DNA of 64,000 nucleotides from Calditrichia bacterium (lineage in GTDB: Bacteria; Calditrichota; Calditrichia; RBG-13-44-9; J075), in assembly GCA_028284445.1 (NCBI GenBank), contig JANQRS010000018.1:210348-274347 (forward strand), in the 5' to 3' direction. The notes beneath the pieces were generated by a model, which was not told where the DNA came from, did no database searches, and saw only the letters and a program-made list of their open reading frames with translations. Positions 26,245-35,635 of the stretch are shown here, one piece after another; the stretch's first letter is position 1; each line of letters starts with the position of its first letter. The position numbers and the translations under genes were made by a program.

Positions 26245-27897
26245 TTATTGATTGACTGTTTGAATCGATTTTTGCCCGTTCATTTCCCGAATCCAGATGT
26301 TCCGGAACTGGACAAGATCGCTGTGATCCTGGAGCATTAGCCCACCGCGGCCTGTTTCGACCGATGAAACCCCACCGGGCGTTGGTCCGGACAATTCCAG
26401 ATCGTCGTGAATCTTCACTCCGTTATGAGTGACGCTAATTCGGGCATTAGCAATTTTCTCACCTGCCTCATTAAAGCTCGGCGCGCGCAAGGTAATATCA
26501 TATGTTTGCCATTGCATCGGGGGTGCACACATATTGACGAGCGGCGCACCAGCCTTGTAGATCCCGCCACATTCATTGTCTTTGCCTTCCAGTCCGTAAC
26601 TGTCCAACACCTGCACCTCATAGCGGCCGTGCACGTAAACACCACTATTGCCGCGCGCTTGTCCGCGCTTGTCGGGCATAAAGGGCGAACGAAATTCGAT
26701 ATGCAGCTCAATATCACCAAATTCTTCCTTGACCATCAGGCTGCGACTGCCCGGCACGACTTCCATTGCGCCATCAACCAGACGCCACTTCGGCGAAGGA
26801 TCGGGCGGCTCAAGGCGTACGGGTGTCCAGGCGACGCTTTCCATGTCAGTTTCCGGTGCGAAGGCGATGTCAAAGAGGTCACTGCCCTCTTTCCCCTCTT
26901 CGCGATAGGCTGGTGAATATTCCCAAAGCGACAGAAAGCCATCATTGGCCTCCATCGCCTCACGGAAATTTGTCTGTTCCGGATTATCCGGATTTCGTTC
27001 CCCGAAATTTTGCAGCAAAGAACCGTCGGTATTTGCCAGACGGGCAATCGCACCCCAGCCGCCACCTCCCTGGGTAATTTTAAGCAGGAGTTGATTCCAG
27101 CCGGGATTCAAGACGACATCGACCCTGTCTTGCCCGGCGGCTGCGCCCCGTGCAGCATTATTGGCGTGAACCACAGTGCCGTTCAGCCAGGCTTTGACAC
27201 CATCGTCGCTTCCCAGTTCCAGGATAGCTTTTTGCTCGGATGCAGACCAAATGCTGCTGCGAGCGTATGCTGCAGCATGATCGCCGTCGAGCAATTTGGC
27301 AAAATTTACAAGTCCGTTTAAACCGGGCAGGTGCTCCCACTTATCGAGATTGGTGCCATCAAACAAAACAACAGCCCCTTCCGGAGCAGGACGCCCAAGG
27401 GTTGGCGAAACCCGATTGGCGCGTTTCAGCTTGAATTTACCGGATTTCTCACCGCGAAGGGTACCGGTAGACGAACCGGCCTTAACCGCACCGGACCATT
27501 TATGCCCTTGATATGGACCTTCTGCGGAAATGCCTTCCAGCAGGAGAATTTGCTCAAGAACCTGACCGGGCATGACTACATAGGGCGTCTGGCGCTTGTC
27601 AAATTCAGCGAAGAATTGCGCGCCGTATTCGTTGCCTCCAAGGGCAATCACCTGCGCCACTAGCGGCAGCTTTTCGTCCCCAATTTCCAGGGTGCCTCGC
27701 CAATCTCCCATAAAAGGATCGACAGCAGTACCGGCCGAGAAGGTTTTTGCCGGCATTTCAACAGCCGGTGTTTCCTGCGGCATCTCCTTCTGCACGTTGG
27801 TGTCGCTGCTGCCGGCACAGGCGACGAGAAACAGCCATGCGGCCACGCTCAAACCAACTGCGACAAATGTGGTACGAATGGATTTTGACATCAGCAT
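26245..27897 (-). CDS. DUF1080 (3-keto-glycoside hydrolase family) lipoprotein
   Basis: About 550 residues from the ATG at 27897. The frame is open to 27990, but that extension only translates a palindromic repeat. A lipobox (FLVACAGS) follows the signal peptide. Residues 50-150 form a small beta domain, then a carbohydrate-binding-like region (ILELGSDDGVKAWLNGTVVH, WNQLLLKITQGGGGWG). The C-terminal 210 residues are the DUF1080/concanavalin-like domain: DIELHIEFRSPF, GNSGVYVHGRYEVQVLDSYG, ECGGIYK, MQWQTYDI and GGLMLQDHSDLVQFRNIWI. Family members cleave 3-keto-disaccharides or related glycosides after C3 oxidation. It precedes two exported Gfo/Idh/MocA genes in one transcript, consistent with oxidation then cleavage in the periplasm. 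Confidence 0.9.
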   Translation of the reverse strand: MLMSKSIRTTFVAVGLSVAAWLFLVACAGSSDTNVQKEMPQETPAVEMPAKTFSAGTAVDPFMGDWRGTLEIGDEKLPLVAQVIALGGNEYGAQFFAEFDKRQTPYVVMPGQVLEQILLLEGISAEGPYQGHKWSGAVKAGSSTGTLRGEKSGKFKLKRANRVSPTLGRPAPEGAVVLFDGTNLDKWEHLPGLNGLVNFAKLLDGDHAAAYARSSIWSASEQKAILELGSDDGVKAWLNGTVVHANNAARGAAAGQDRVDVVLNPGWNQLLLKITQGGGGWGAIARLANTDGSLLQNFGERNPDNPEQTNFREAMEANDGFLSLWEYSPAYREEGKEGSDLFDIAFAPETDMESVAWTPVRLEPPDPSPKWRLVDGAMEVVPGSRSLMVKEEFGDIELHIEFRSPFMPDKRGQARGNSGVYVHGRYEVQVLDSYGLEGKDNECGGIYKAGAPLVNMCAPPMQWQTYDITLRAPSFNEAGEKIANARISVTHNGVKIHDDLELSGPTPGGVSSVETGRGGLMLQDHSDLVQFRNIWIREMNGQKSIQTVNQ

Positions 27898-27924
27898 TAT
27901 CTCAGGTTTATGTTTTTTCGGGCA

Positions 27925-27968
27925 ACATCCCCCTGCATCCCCCTTCGAAGGGGGAGACAGGGGGATGT
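27925..27968. repeat. Palindrome family A, copy 3
   Basis: A 44-bp palindrome with a two-base mismatch in the inner stem. It starts 9 nt beyond the stop at 27977, between the ThuA-HEAT and DUF1080 genes. Confidence 0.88.
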
Positions 27969-27976
27969 AGCTAAGC

Positions 27977-30835
27977 TTACTCTCCGGCAATACGCTTCAG
28001 CAGAATACCGGCATAATCACGATGCCACCCATTGCTGGTTCCCGCAACCACTTTTTCCAGGGCAGTGCGACAGGTATCCGGATGTTTTTCCCACATGCTA
28101 TTGGATACATCCAAGATCACACCTTCTGCCTCAACCTGCAAATCAGCGACTTCCAGGTATGGCGATGCGGATTCAAGGGCTTCGATATGCGCAACACGCC
28201 GCAAACCACCAAGAATCGATTTCTTTTCGGCATTATTTTCAGCGAGTGTCATCGCCTCTTTGTAAAGGCTCACCGTTGCTTCCGGTGTGCGATCATTTTT
28301 CTGACCGATGCTGCGAATAAATCCGCGCAGCGCCAGCACCTTTTGCACCTGGTCCGTGGCAGTCTGCGCTTTTTTGCGCAATGCCTCGAGCGACTGATTA
28401 TTTGGCCATTCCGAAAGGGCGCGAATAGCGGCAGTCTGCAGATCAGGAGCAGCCTTGGTTAAGGCATCGGAAAGCATCGGCAAGGCATTTGGATCACCAA
28501 TACGGCCAAGAATACCATAAAGGGCACCCACAATACCGGGATCTGTGGTGCTTTCCAATTGAGCAAGCATCGGTGCCCCGGCAACCGTCTTATCTTCAGT
28601 CTGATTGGCAACAGCGGAAATGGTTCGTGTCCACTCGCGGCGCTCGTTTTCACGGGTGCTCACAGCCAGGAGTTCCAGCATCCGCGCGACATCTGCAGTT
28701 GCGCCAACCGCTCGCAGCGCTTTAATGGACTCCTGGCGCACTTTCTTATCACTGGCAGCAGCACCGGCGAAGAGCAGTTCAGTGGCATTCGCAACCCGGC
28801 GTTCACCAATTGCTCGTATCAGTTCAGATTGAACAGGTGCACCGGCAAGGGGAACCTGTCCGCGGATCTCATCGTCCACTTTCGTATCCGACAGGCGATA
28901 AAGATTAGTGCGTGCCGCCTCCCGTTCCGGCCCCTTGGTGTTGGCCGCAGCATTGGCTAGAAGCTTCACAACGCCAGCGCCCCCGGTATGGCCCAACAAG
29001 TCCAGGGCCGCCATGCGCACTGCCGCATCACTACTCTGCACGGCTCTTTGCCCAAGCGTGACGACCGATCTGTCTTCCCGCTCATTCAAAGCAGTCAGAA
29101 ACTGCACCTGTGAAGCAGTAGACCAGCTATCAAATCCGGAAATCAAGTTGTCGATTTTGGTTGTCGCAGGAATCTCACGAACCATCGGTATGGCAGCACT
29201 GATCAAATCCGCGTCGCCGGCCTCAAGGGCATCAGCGATTAGCTGATGAGCTTGATCAGACGACATTTCCACCTTGCGACGGAAGGCCGCGGCACGAATA
29301 TCAGCCGGGACGCTGGTCCCCGCCAGTTCCTGAAAGATATTGTTGGCCAAATCGACATTACCTGCGGCAATGGCACGATCAGCGCCAAGCAGCATGGCGT
29401 TCATCACGGCCTGGCGCTCGTCACCGCTGACAGCGCTCATATGCCCCTTCAGCTTGTGCCAGGCCTCAGTCGTTGCAATCTGACCAAGCGCCGTCACGGC
29501 AGCTGAGGCGATCTTTTCATTCTCATTATCAAGGTTCTTAGCAATATCAGAAACCGCTTCACGGTCGGCGCGTTCACCGAGGGAGGCAATGATGCCGGCA
29601 CGCATATCGCCTTTGGTTTTCTTTAACCCTTTCCGCAAGGCCTTTGCCGCATCCTTATGATTAATTCGCTGCAATGCGTAGCGGGCCATATCGCTGGTTT
29701 CCTGCTTGCGCAACATTTTCGAAAGAATATTGACGGATTCTTTGCCGCCGAACATGCTAAGGCGTTCGCAAATGTATTGCTTGCCTGCCAATGTCGCATC
29801 CGATTTCAGGAAGGCAACAAACTGCGCTTCGATCCGCTTCAACAGCTGCGGGGATGTGGCAGCCATACGAACGAAGTCATTGATGTTTTGCATCGGCTGC
29901 AGGCTTTTCCCGTATTCATAGCTGGCAACAGTATTCAAGAGCGGGGCCAAAGCGCCAAAGTCGAGGTTGGAAGCAGCATCGAAGGGAACCGGAACTGTGG
30001 TGGCGGGTAAATCTCCCAACGCAAACTGAATGCCGTCAAGATAGTGTTTTAGCACCGCGCTATTCCAATACACTTCTTCATTATGACCTAGCGAAGAATA
30101 AAAGACTCGACCTTTATCCAAATTTCGCACCCAGCTCACCGGCAGATCAACATCGGTAAAGCGAATTTGGTCTTTGATTTTGTCTATGCGATTGGCCGGG
30201 TGTTTGATATCGAGGCTAAGTAACACGCGAGCATTTTTACGCAGATCCAGCGGCTTGATCCGGTAAATTTCATCGCGAATCATAAATCCTTTGCCTTCAA
30301 ATGCAGCAGTCACCGGATGATCCGCATCTTCCAACTTAATCGCCCAGGTGCCATCCGCTCCCCAGGGATGTCCATCGAAGAGACCACCGATCATTTTGGC
30401 CCCTTCAATCCAGCTATAGAAATTGTCGGAAGCCGCATGGATACCAATCACGCCTTTGCCGCCCTTGACATAGTCCATCAGGTTGCGACGCAGTTGATAA
30501 TCAGCAAATTCAAGGCGCGTGGTGCTCAAGAAGCAAATAGCATCAAACTTCTCGAGGTTATCAGTGTCGAACATACTCATATCGTCACTGATAACACCTT
30601 TGTAGGCACCGGTCTTCTCGCCAAGCAGCTGAAGCGCACGCGCTGCCAGTGGAATAGAGGAATGCACGAAGCCTTCAGTGCGGGTAAAAATCAGCAGCTG
30701 ACGCGGTGTATCGGTTTCAACAGTCGCCTTTTCCGGCAATGCCTTACGGACCTTGTTTTCATTTTCCGCGGACACCTCGTTCGCCAGAGCCGTAAGTGCG
30801 AACAGCAGATATATAAGGACAATCCAGTATTTCAT
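27977..30835 (-). CDS. ThuA-like domain fused to HEAT repeats, exported
   Basis: A 952-residue exported protein (signal peptide ending ALTALA; AGGA 8 nt before the ATG). Residues 45-285 are a ThuA/glutamine-amidotransferase-like domain: QLLIFTRTEGFVHSSI, FDAICFLSTTRLEF, GGKGVIGIHAASDNFYSW, GGLFDGHPWG, PVSWVRNLDKGRVFYSSLGHNEEVYWN. From about 360 to the end are many HEAT-like helical repeats (AALDLLGHTGGAGVVKLLANAA, ALPMLSDALTKAAPDLQTAAIRAL). ThuA-domain proteins act on disaccharide metabolism, and in planctomycete- and Bacteroidetes-type loci they sit beside Gfo/Idh/MocA and DUF1080 genes, as here. The HEAT part suggests a scaffold. The catalytic activity is not established. Confidence 0.9.
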   Translation of the reverse strand: MKYWIVLIYLLFALTALANEVSAENENKVRKALPEKATVETDTPRQLLIFTRTEGFVHSSIPLAARALQLLGEKTGAYKGVISDDMSMFDTDNLEKFDAICFLSTTRLEFADYQLRRNLMDYVKGGKGVIGIHAASDNFYSWIEGAKMIGGLFDGHPWGADGTWAIKLEDADHPVTAAFEGKGFMIRDEIYRIKPLDLRKNARVLLSLDIKHPANRIDKIKDQIRFTDVDLPVSWVRNLDKGRVFYSSLGHNEEVYWNSAVLKHYLDGIQFALGDLPATTVPVPFDAASNLDFGALAPLLNTVASYEYGKSLQPMQNINDFVRMAATSPQLLKRIEAQFVAFLKSDATLAGKQYICERLSMFGGKESVNILSKMLRKQETSDMARYALQRINHKDAAKALRKGLKKTKGDMRAGIIASLGERADREAVSDIAKNLDNENEKIASAAVTALGQIATTEAWHKLKGHMSAVSGDERQAVMNAMLLGADRAIAAGNVDLANNIFQELAGTSVPADIRAAAFRRKVEMSSDQAHQLIADALEAGDADLISAAIPMVREIPATTKIDNLISGFDSWSTASQVQFLTALNEREDRSVVTLGQRAVQSSDAAVRMAALDLLGHTGGAGVVKLLANAAANTKGPEREAARTNLYRLSDTKVDDEIRGQVPLAGAPVQSELIRAIGERRVANATELLFAGAAASDKKVRQESIKALRAVGATADVARMLELLAVSTRENERREWTRTISAVANQTEDKTVAGAPMLAQLESTTDPGIVGALYGILGRIGDPNALPMLSDALTKAAPDLQTAAIRALSEWPNNQSLEALRKKAQTATDQVQKVLALRGFIRSIGQKNDRTPEATVSLYKEAMTLAENNAEKKSILGGLRRVAHIEALESASPYLEVADLQVEAEGVILDVSNSMWEKHPDTCRTALEKVVAGTSNGWHRDYAGILLKRIAGE

Positions 30836-30879
30836 TTAACAATCCTGAGTTTCAAAATTCAGTAATTTTTCCGGCCAAC

Positions 30880-32190
30880 TTAAATATGCCAGGAGCCACG
30901 CATCGGACGCGCCAGCATGCGATCCGCTTCCGGATCGTTCACAAAGCGCTCGCGGCTTTTATCCCAACGGACTTTCCGCCCCAGCTTCATGGCAATATTG
31001 CCAAGATGGCCGGTCATAATCGAATGATGGGCCACGCCAACCGGCGTAATGGTTTCAGCGCGGGTACGAACACAATCGAGGAAGTTTTGCGTGTGGTCTT
31101 CGCTGTGATAGAGGCGAATCTCGCTCGGTTTGATAAAGGATGTAAGCAATGCTTTGTCGGAGGCGTCAATGCCGCCGCGATGAACATGAACCCAGCCTTC
31201 ATCGCCAATGAAGTGCACGCCCATACCTTTTGGCTGCTGACGATTGTCGGCAACAATCATCAGGAAGCCTTCATCGTAACGGGCCTCAAAGTAGTAGGAT
31301 TCCGGGGTGTCGAAAAGGCCATCTTTAGCGTCAGGGAATGTTGCCCGGCCTTCAATCTCGACTGGAGCGCTATCATCGGTATTCATTCCCCAATGAGCGA
31401 TATCGATATGGTGCCCGGCCCAATCCGTTAACTGACCGCCGGAATAGTCGCTGATCCAGCGAAAATTCCAATGACAACGGCTGGGGTTGTAGGGACGCCA
31501 GGGCGCCGGTCCCAGCCACATATCATAATCAAAACCATCCGGAACCGGTGTGGGTTCGGTTCCTTTATTATTGATGCCGTTGCCATAAGGCAGTCCAACC
31601 CGGACAGTATGAACATTTCCGATTCGTCCATTCCGAACCAGTTCACAGGCAAAACGGAAGTGCTTTTGCGAGCGTTGCCAGCTTCCGGTTTGCCAAATAC
31701 GGCCGTGGCGCTCAACAGCATCAACAACTGCTCGTCCCTCTGAGATTGTATAAGCCAAGGGTTTCTCGCCGTAAATATCTTTTCCGGCCTGGGCGGAGGC
31801 CACGCCGATGATACCGTGCCATTGATCGGGCAAACCGAGCATCACAGCATCGATGTCTTTACGCGCAAGCAGTTCACGGAAATCATTATAGCTGGCGCAT
31901 TCTTCATCGCCGTAGGTTTCATTCACTTTGTCACGCGCCCTGGTTCGGTGCGCGAGATCTACATCGCAAACGGCAACCACCCGCGCATCAGACTTCGTCA
32001 GAAAAGAGTTCATATTCGCCGTACCCATTCCGCCAACGCCTATGCAGCCGATATTGATGCGGTTATTGGCAGAAATACCACCATCTCGACCCAATACTGA
32101 TGAGGGAATAATGGTTGGCGCTGCAGCGACCAAAAGCGCCGCTTTACCGGTTCTTTGAATAAATTGACGACGATTTATAGTTTTGCTCAT
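30880..32190 (-). CDS. Gfo/Idh/MocA family oxidoreductase, Tat-exported
   Basis: A 436-residue protein with GGAG 8 nt before the ATG. The Tat motif is N-R-R-Q-F-I-Q-R, followed by AALLVAAAPTIIPSS. The dinucleotide motif is IGCIGVGGMG and the catalytic lysine is in YGEKPLAYT (E-K-P). The second domain shows YSGGQLTDWAGHHIDIAHWGM. It starts the same minus-strand run as the ThuA-HEAT gene (45 bp apart). Its start faces, divergently, the isomerase-like gene at 32391 across a 200-bp region that should hold both promoters. Together with the homologues at 8.0, 23.5 and 24.9 kb it makes four exported members in one locus. Confidence 0.92.
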   Translation of the reverse strand: MSKTINRRQFIQRTGKAALLVAAAPTIIPSSVLGRDGGISANNRINIGCIGVGGMGTANMNSFLTKSDARVVAVCDVDLAHRTRARDKVNETYGDEECASYNDFRELLARKDIDAVMLGLPDQWHGIIGVASAQAGKDIYGEKPLAYTISEGRAVVDAVERHGRIWQTGSWQRSQKHFRFACELVRNGRIGNVHTVRVGLPYGNGINNKGTEPTPVPDGFDYDMWLGPAPWRPYNPSRCHWNFRWISDYSGGQLTDWAGHHIDIAHWGMNTDDSAPVEIEGRATFPDAKDGLFDTPESYYFEARYDEGFLMIVADNRQQPKGMGVHFIGDEGWVHVHRGGIDASDKALLTSFIKPSEIRLYHSEDHTQNFLDCVRTRAETITPVGVAHHSIMTGHLGNIAMKLGRKVRWDKSRERFVNDPEADRMLARPMRGSWHI

Positions 32191-32390
32191 TTTTATGCTC
32201 CAATCAAAGATCGTTTGCTCCCTTCACAAGAAATGAAAATGGGGCGACATATGCAATAGCAGCGGCTCCAGAATAATCAAAAAGAGGCACTGAAAACGGC
32301 AATTTTGAAATAACTGGCAAATGAAATAACTTCAATCGAACCGTACAGCCCTAAACAGCAGTTGATTTCATATTTCAGAGGAGAAAATTT

Positions 32391-33314
32391 ATGGATCGCC
32401 GGGATTTTTTTCGCTTGCTAGGCAGCGCTTCAATTGGCGCCGGAATAGCACTCAATTCCAAATCACTTTTCGCAAGTAGCGAAGACGCACCGCTATTTCG
32501 TATTTCGCTGGCCCAATGGTCGCATCACCGCGCCTTAAAATCCGGCAAATTCGACAATCTCGATTTTGCCCGCGTGACGAAAGACTGGTATGGCATTGAT
32601 GCCGTCGAATATGTCAATCAATTCTTCAAAGACAAAGCCGAAGACAAGGCATACCTGGCGAAGATGAAAGATCGCAGTGAAAGCATTGGCGTAAAGAATT
32701 TGCTAATCATGTGCGATGGTGAGGGTAAGCTTGGCGATTCAAATACCGGCAAACGCAAGAAAGCGGTTGAAAATCACTATAAGTGGGTGACTGCAGCAAA
32801 ATACCTCGGTTGTCATTCCATTCGTGTCAATGCTGCGAGCGACGGCAGCTTCGAGGAACAGCAGAAACGTGCCGCCGACGGCCTGCGCGCCCTCTGCGAA
32901 TTTGGCGACGACCACGGTATCAATGTCATCGTTGAAAACCACGGTGGCCTGTCCAGCAATGGTCAATGGCTGGCCGGCGTTATGAAAATGGTGGATCATC
33001 CCCGCTGTGGCACGTTGCCTGACTTTGGCAATTTCCGCATCAAGCGCGGGGAAATGTATGATTATTACAAAGGGATGTCGGAATTAATGCCCTTCGCCAA
33101 AGCGGTTAGCGCAAAATCCAATAACTTTGACGAAAACGGCAACCATATCGATTTTGATTATATGCGAATCATGAAGATCGTTGTCGACGCCGGTTATCGC
33201 GGCTATGTCGGTATTGAGTACGAAGGCAAAGATCTCGGAGAAAAAGAGGGAATTTTAGCGACAAAAGCGCTCCTGATGAAGTGCCGGGAGGCGTTGAGCG
33301 GAGAAACAAAGTAG
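32391..33314 (+). CDS. Exported sugar isomerase/epimerase-like TIM barrel
   Basis: A 307-residue protein with AGGAG 7 nt before its ATG. A Tat-like N-terminus (D-R-R-D-F-F-R-L-L then a short hydrophobic stretch) predicts export. The mature part is an AP-endonuclease-2-type barrel: [62 protein letters not shown] and [12 protein letters not shown]. Glu and His residues in VENHGG and GIEYEG are the likely metal/acid-base sites. It belongs to the same superfamily as the gene at 6882 but is not a close copy. Periplasmic members of this fold act on 3-keto sugars beside exported Gfo/Idh/MocA dehydrogenases. A family B palindrome follows its stop. Confidence 0.88.
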   Translation: MDRRDFFRLLGSASIGAGIALNSKSLFASSEDAPLFRISLAQWSHHRALKSGKFDNLDFARVTKDWYGIDAVEYVNQFFKDKAEDKAYLAKMKDRSESIGVKNLLIMCDGEGKLGDSNTGKRKKAVENHYKWVTAAKYLGCHSIRVNAASDGSFEEQQKRAADGLRALCEFGDDHGINVIVENHGGLSSNGQWLAGVMKMVDHPRCGTLPDFGNFRIKRGEMYDYYKGMSELMPFAKAVSAKSNNFDENGNHIDFDYMRIMKIVVDAGYRGYVGIEYEGKDLGEKEGILATKALLMKCREALSGETK

Positions 33315-33340
33315 GGTGTTAGTTGTTTGTTGATTGGTTT

Positions 33341-33382
33341 GTCCCCCCTCAATCTCCCCCCGGGGGGAGATTGAGGGGGGAC
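33341..33382. repeat. Palindrome family B, copy 2
   Basis: A perfect 42-bp palindrome (arms 33341-33361 and 33362-33382) with a C6/G6 centre. It lies 26 nt after the stop at 33314. Confidence 0.9.
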
Positions 33383-33544
33383 GACCGGAATCAGGGAAGA
33401 GCAGTTTCGAACCTACAATCCCGGTCAAACAATCAGCCAAAAATCATTCCACCAACTAGCTCTTTACCACCGGGCAATCTCTCATTATATTGATGCCGAT
33501 GTTGGGAAATTTCACGAAGAAGTTAAAAGGAGATCGTTAACAAC

Positions 33545-34876
33545 ATGGATGATATGCAAAGAATTGCCCAAGCGGCGTCTAATAATACCGATGAGCTGAT
33601 TGCTGAACGCGACTACCTATTGAATAAGGTGGAAGCGCTGGCAAGCCTCATCGACGTCAGCTATATCATCAACTCGACAGCTGAGCTGGATCAGTTGATG
33701 CGGCTGGTCATGGAAAAGGCGCAGGACGTCATGAAAAGCGAAGCCAGTTCGGTCATGATGGTCAACGCAGAGAAGAACGTGCTCGAATTTGAGATCGCGC
33801 TTGGAGATGTTGGCGACAAGATGCAGAAAATTGAATTGGCGATGGGCGAAGGGATTGCCGGATGGGTGGCAGAGAATGGTGAACCGCAACTCATTGCTGA
33901 TGTGCGCACGGATTCCCGCTTTTCAACCAAGGCCGACGATTCTACCGGCTTTGAAACCCGCTCTATTCTCGCTGCACCGCTGATCGCTTACGGACGGGTG
34001 ATCGGGGTGGCCGAAGTTATAAATCGCGTGGATGGCAAATCTTTCGATGAAGACGATCTCGCCCTGTTCTCGACTTTTTGCCGTCAGGTAGCGCTGGCCA
34101 TCGAAAATGCCCGCGTTCGCAAGCTGGAACTTGAGAGCAACAAAATGGAGCAGCAGCTTGAAGCAGCAAAATTTATCCAGCAAAGCTTTATGCCGGAAAG
34201 CCTTCCGGCTTCGCCGGATCACCCCTTCGAAGTAGCGGCAAGCAGCATGGCGGCAGCGTCTGTCGGCGGCGACTTCTACGACTTCGTCGATTTTGGGGAT
34301 CAACGTTTCGGTATGGCTGTTGGCGATGTATCCGGCAAAGGGATACCGGCTGCGCTGTTCATGGCGCGCCTGGTTAGTGATTTCCGTCTGTACAATCAAC
34401 GCTACAGCGATCCGGATCGCCTGTTAACAGCCCTCAACCAGATTTTTCATACCCGTAGCCTCCGTGGCATGTTTGTGACCTTTCAATACCTGATTGCCGA
34501 TACCGCCAGTGGCGAGGTCACCGTCGCCAGCGCCGGGCACTTACCTTGCATCCGCGTTCGGGCAAGCGATGGTAAAGCTGAGGCCATGCCCCAGGCCGAT
34601 GGCATCCCGCTTGGTGTGGTTCCCGAGTATCATTTTGAGCAAAAACAGTTTCACCTCAGTGAAGGTGATTTTTTAGTTATGATTAGCGATGGTGTGATCG
34701 ACGCCAAGAACAATAATGGTGAAGTATACGATTTTAAGAGATTGTTGGAGGTTCTTACCAACCCACCGGCCTCTGCCGAAGAACTCCTGAAGCGGGTTTC
34801 CGACGATATCCACAAATACAGCAACGGATCATCGCAGCACGATGATCTAACCATTGTCGTATATAAATGGCGATAG
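33545..34876 (+). CDS. GAF-domain PP2C-type phosphatase (SpoIIE/RsbU-like)
   Basis: A 443-residue cytoplasmic regulator. Residues 1-40 look coiled-coil. Residues 45-200 form a GAF sensor domain (SSVMMVNAEKNVLEFEIA, GWVAENGEPQLIADVRTDSR, RSILAAPLIAYGRVIGVAEVIN). The rest is a SpoIIE-type phosphatase: GGDFYDFVDF, GVGDVSGKG-like AVGDVSGKGIPAALFMARL, VASAGHLPCIRV and SEGDFLVMISDGVIDAKN, with all the expected metal-binding Asp residues. In partner-switching systems this enzyme dephosphorylates a STAS antagonist. The next two genes are exactly the RsbW-like ATPase and a STAS protein, and the run continues into the MCE transporter genes without a break. The signal sensed by the GAF domain is unknown. 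Confidence 0.93.
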   Translation: MDDMQRIAQAASNNTDELIAERDYLLNKVEALASLIDVSYIINSTAELDQLMRLVMEKAQDVMKSEASSVMMVNAEKNVLEFEIALGDVGDKMQKIELAMGEGIAGWVAENGEPQLIADVRTDSRFSTKADDSTGFETRSILAAPLIAYGRVIGVAEVINRVDGKSFDEDDLALFSTFCRQVALAIENARVRKLELESNKMEQQLEAAKFIQQSFMPESLPASPDHPFEVAASSMAAASVGGDFYDFVDFGDQRFGMAVGDVSGKGIPAALFMARLVSDFRLYNQRYSDPDRLLTALNQIFHTRSLRGMFVTFQYLIADTASGEVTVASAGHLPCIRVRASDGKAEAMPQADGIPLGVVPEYHFEQKQFHLSEGDFLVMISDGVIDAKNNNGEVYDFKRLLEVLTNPPASAEELLKRVSDDIHKYSNGSSQHDDLTIVVYKWR

Positions 34877-34879
34877 GGC

Positions 34880-35293
34880 TTGGAAAGTGTTCAATTGAAA
34901 ATTCTAAGCAATCCGAAATTCCTGCGGATTGCCCGAAGCAGCGTTCTGCAGGTTGCACAACTTGCCGGCTTTGCTGATGATGCCTGCCAGTCCCTGGTAA
35001 CGGCAGTCGATGAAGCCATGTCAAATATTATCCGTTACGCATACCAAATGCGAACCGATCAGCCTATCACCCTCCAATGCATTATTGAATCCGACCATCT
35101 AAAATTTATTTTGCGGGACTTCGGCACACAGGCCGACCCCGAATCCCTTAAAGGCCGGGACCTCGATGATATCCGTCCCGGCGGTCTTGGTATCCATTTT
35201 ATCAAGTCTATCATGGATTCGGTTGAATATGATACGTCCCATGACATTGGCACTGAACTCACCATGATCAAATATTTACCCGGGAAGAAATAA
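34880..35293 (+). CDS. RsbW/SpoIIAB-like serine kinase-type ATPase (anti-sigma family)
   Basis: A 137-residue HATPase_c_2 protein starting at TTG 34880, only 3 nt after the upstream stop. The N-box reads AVDEAMSNIIRYAY; the G1/G2 region is DFGTQADPESLKGRDLDDIRPGGLGIHFIKSIMD; and the C-terminus has GTELTMIKYL. This is the compact Bergerat-fold kinase that phosphorylates STAS antagonists and sequesters a sigma factor or another target. It is sandwiched between its predicted phosphatase and STAS partner. No sigma factor gene is adjacent, so its output may be the transporter or an unlinked factor. Confidence 0.92.
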   Translation: MESVQLKILSNPKFLRIARSSVLQVAQLAGFADDACQSLVTAVDEAMSNIIRYAYQMRTDQPITLQCIIESDHLKFILRDFGTQADPESLKGRDLDDIRPGGLGIHFIKSIMDSVEYDTSHDIGTELTMIKYLPGKK

Positions 35294-35635
35294 ATGTTAA
35301 CAGTCAATATCGAGACAAAAGGCAACGCCAGAATTCTGGCGATCGATGGCGAAATCGATCTCTATTCGTCACCCCAATTGCGCAAGGAACTACTTGCAGC
35401 CACCGAAGCAAAAGCCCCGCTGATCGTGGTCGATTTGGCCAAGGTCGGCTACATGGACAGTTCCGGACTCGCGACCTTGATTGAAGCGCTCCGTCAAACC
35501 AGCGACTATAGCGGGAAATTAAAGCTCGCCAGCTTGCAGAGCGGCGTGCAGGACGTTTTTGCGCTCAGCCGTTTGGACAAGGTGTTTGAAATTCATGAGA
35601 GCGTAGATCAGGCATTGGGCAGCAACGAATCATGA
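35294..35635 (+). CDS. STAS-domain anti-sigma antagonist (RsbV/MlaB-like)
   Basis: A 113-residue single STAS domain. It begins directly after the upstream stop codon. The conserved phosphorylatable serine region is VGYMDSSGLATLIEAL, and the N-terminus has ILAIDGEIDLYSSPQLRKEL. Its stop overlaps the start of the MlaE-like gene by 4 nt (ATGA), so translation is coupled. In known systems the same fold serves either as RsbV, the switch protein, or as MlaB, the STAS subunit of the Mla lipid transporter. Its position between a kinase/phosphatase pair and mlaE allows both roles at once, which is the striking feature of this operon. Confidence 0.92.
   Translation: MLTVNIETKGNARILAIDGEIDLYSSPQLRKELLAATEAKAPLIVVDLAKVGYMDSSGLATLIEALRQTSDYSGKLKLASLQSGVQDVFALSRLDKVFEIHESVDQALGSNES

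Noticed and set aside
27898..27990. N-terminal extension of the DUF1080 protein
   Set aside because: The extra 31 residues are a translation of palindrome family A; the lipoprotein signal starts at 27897.
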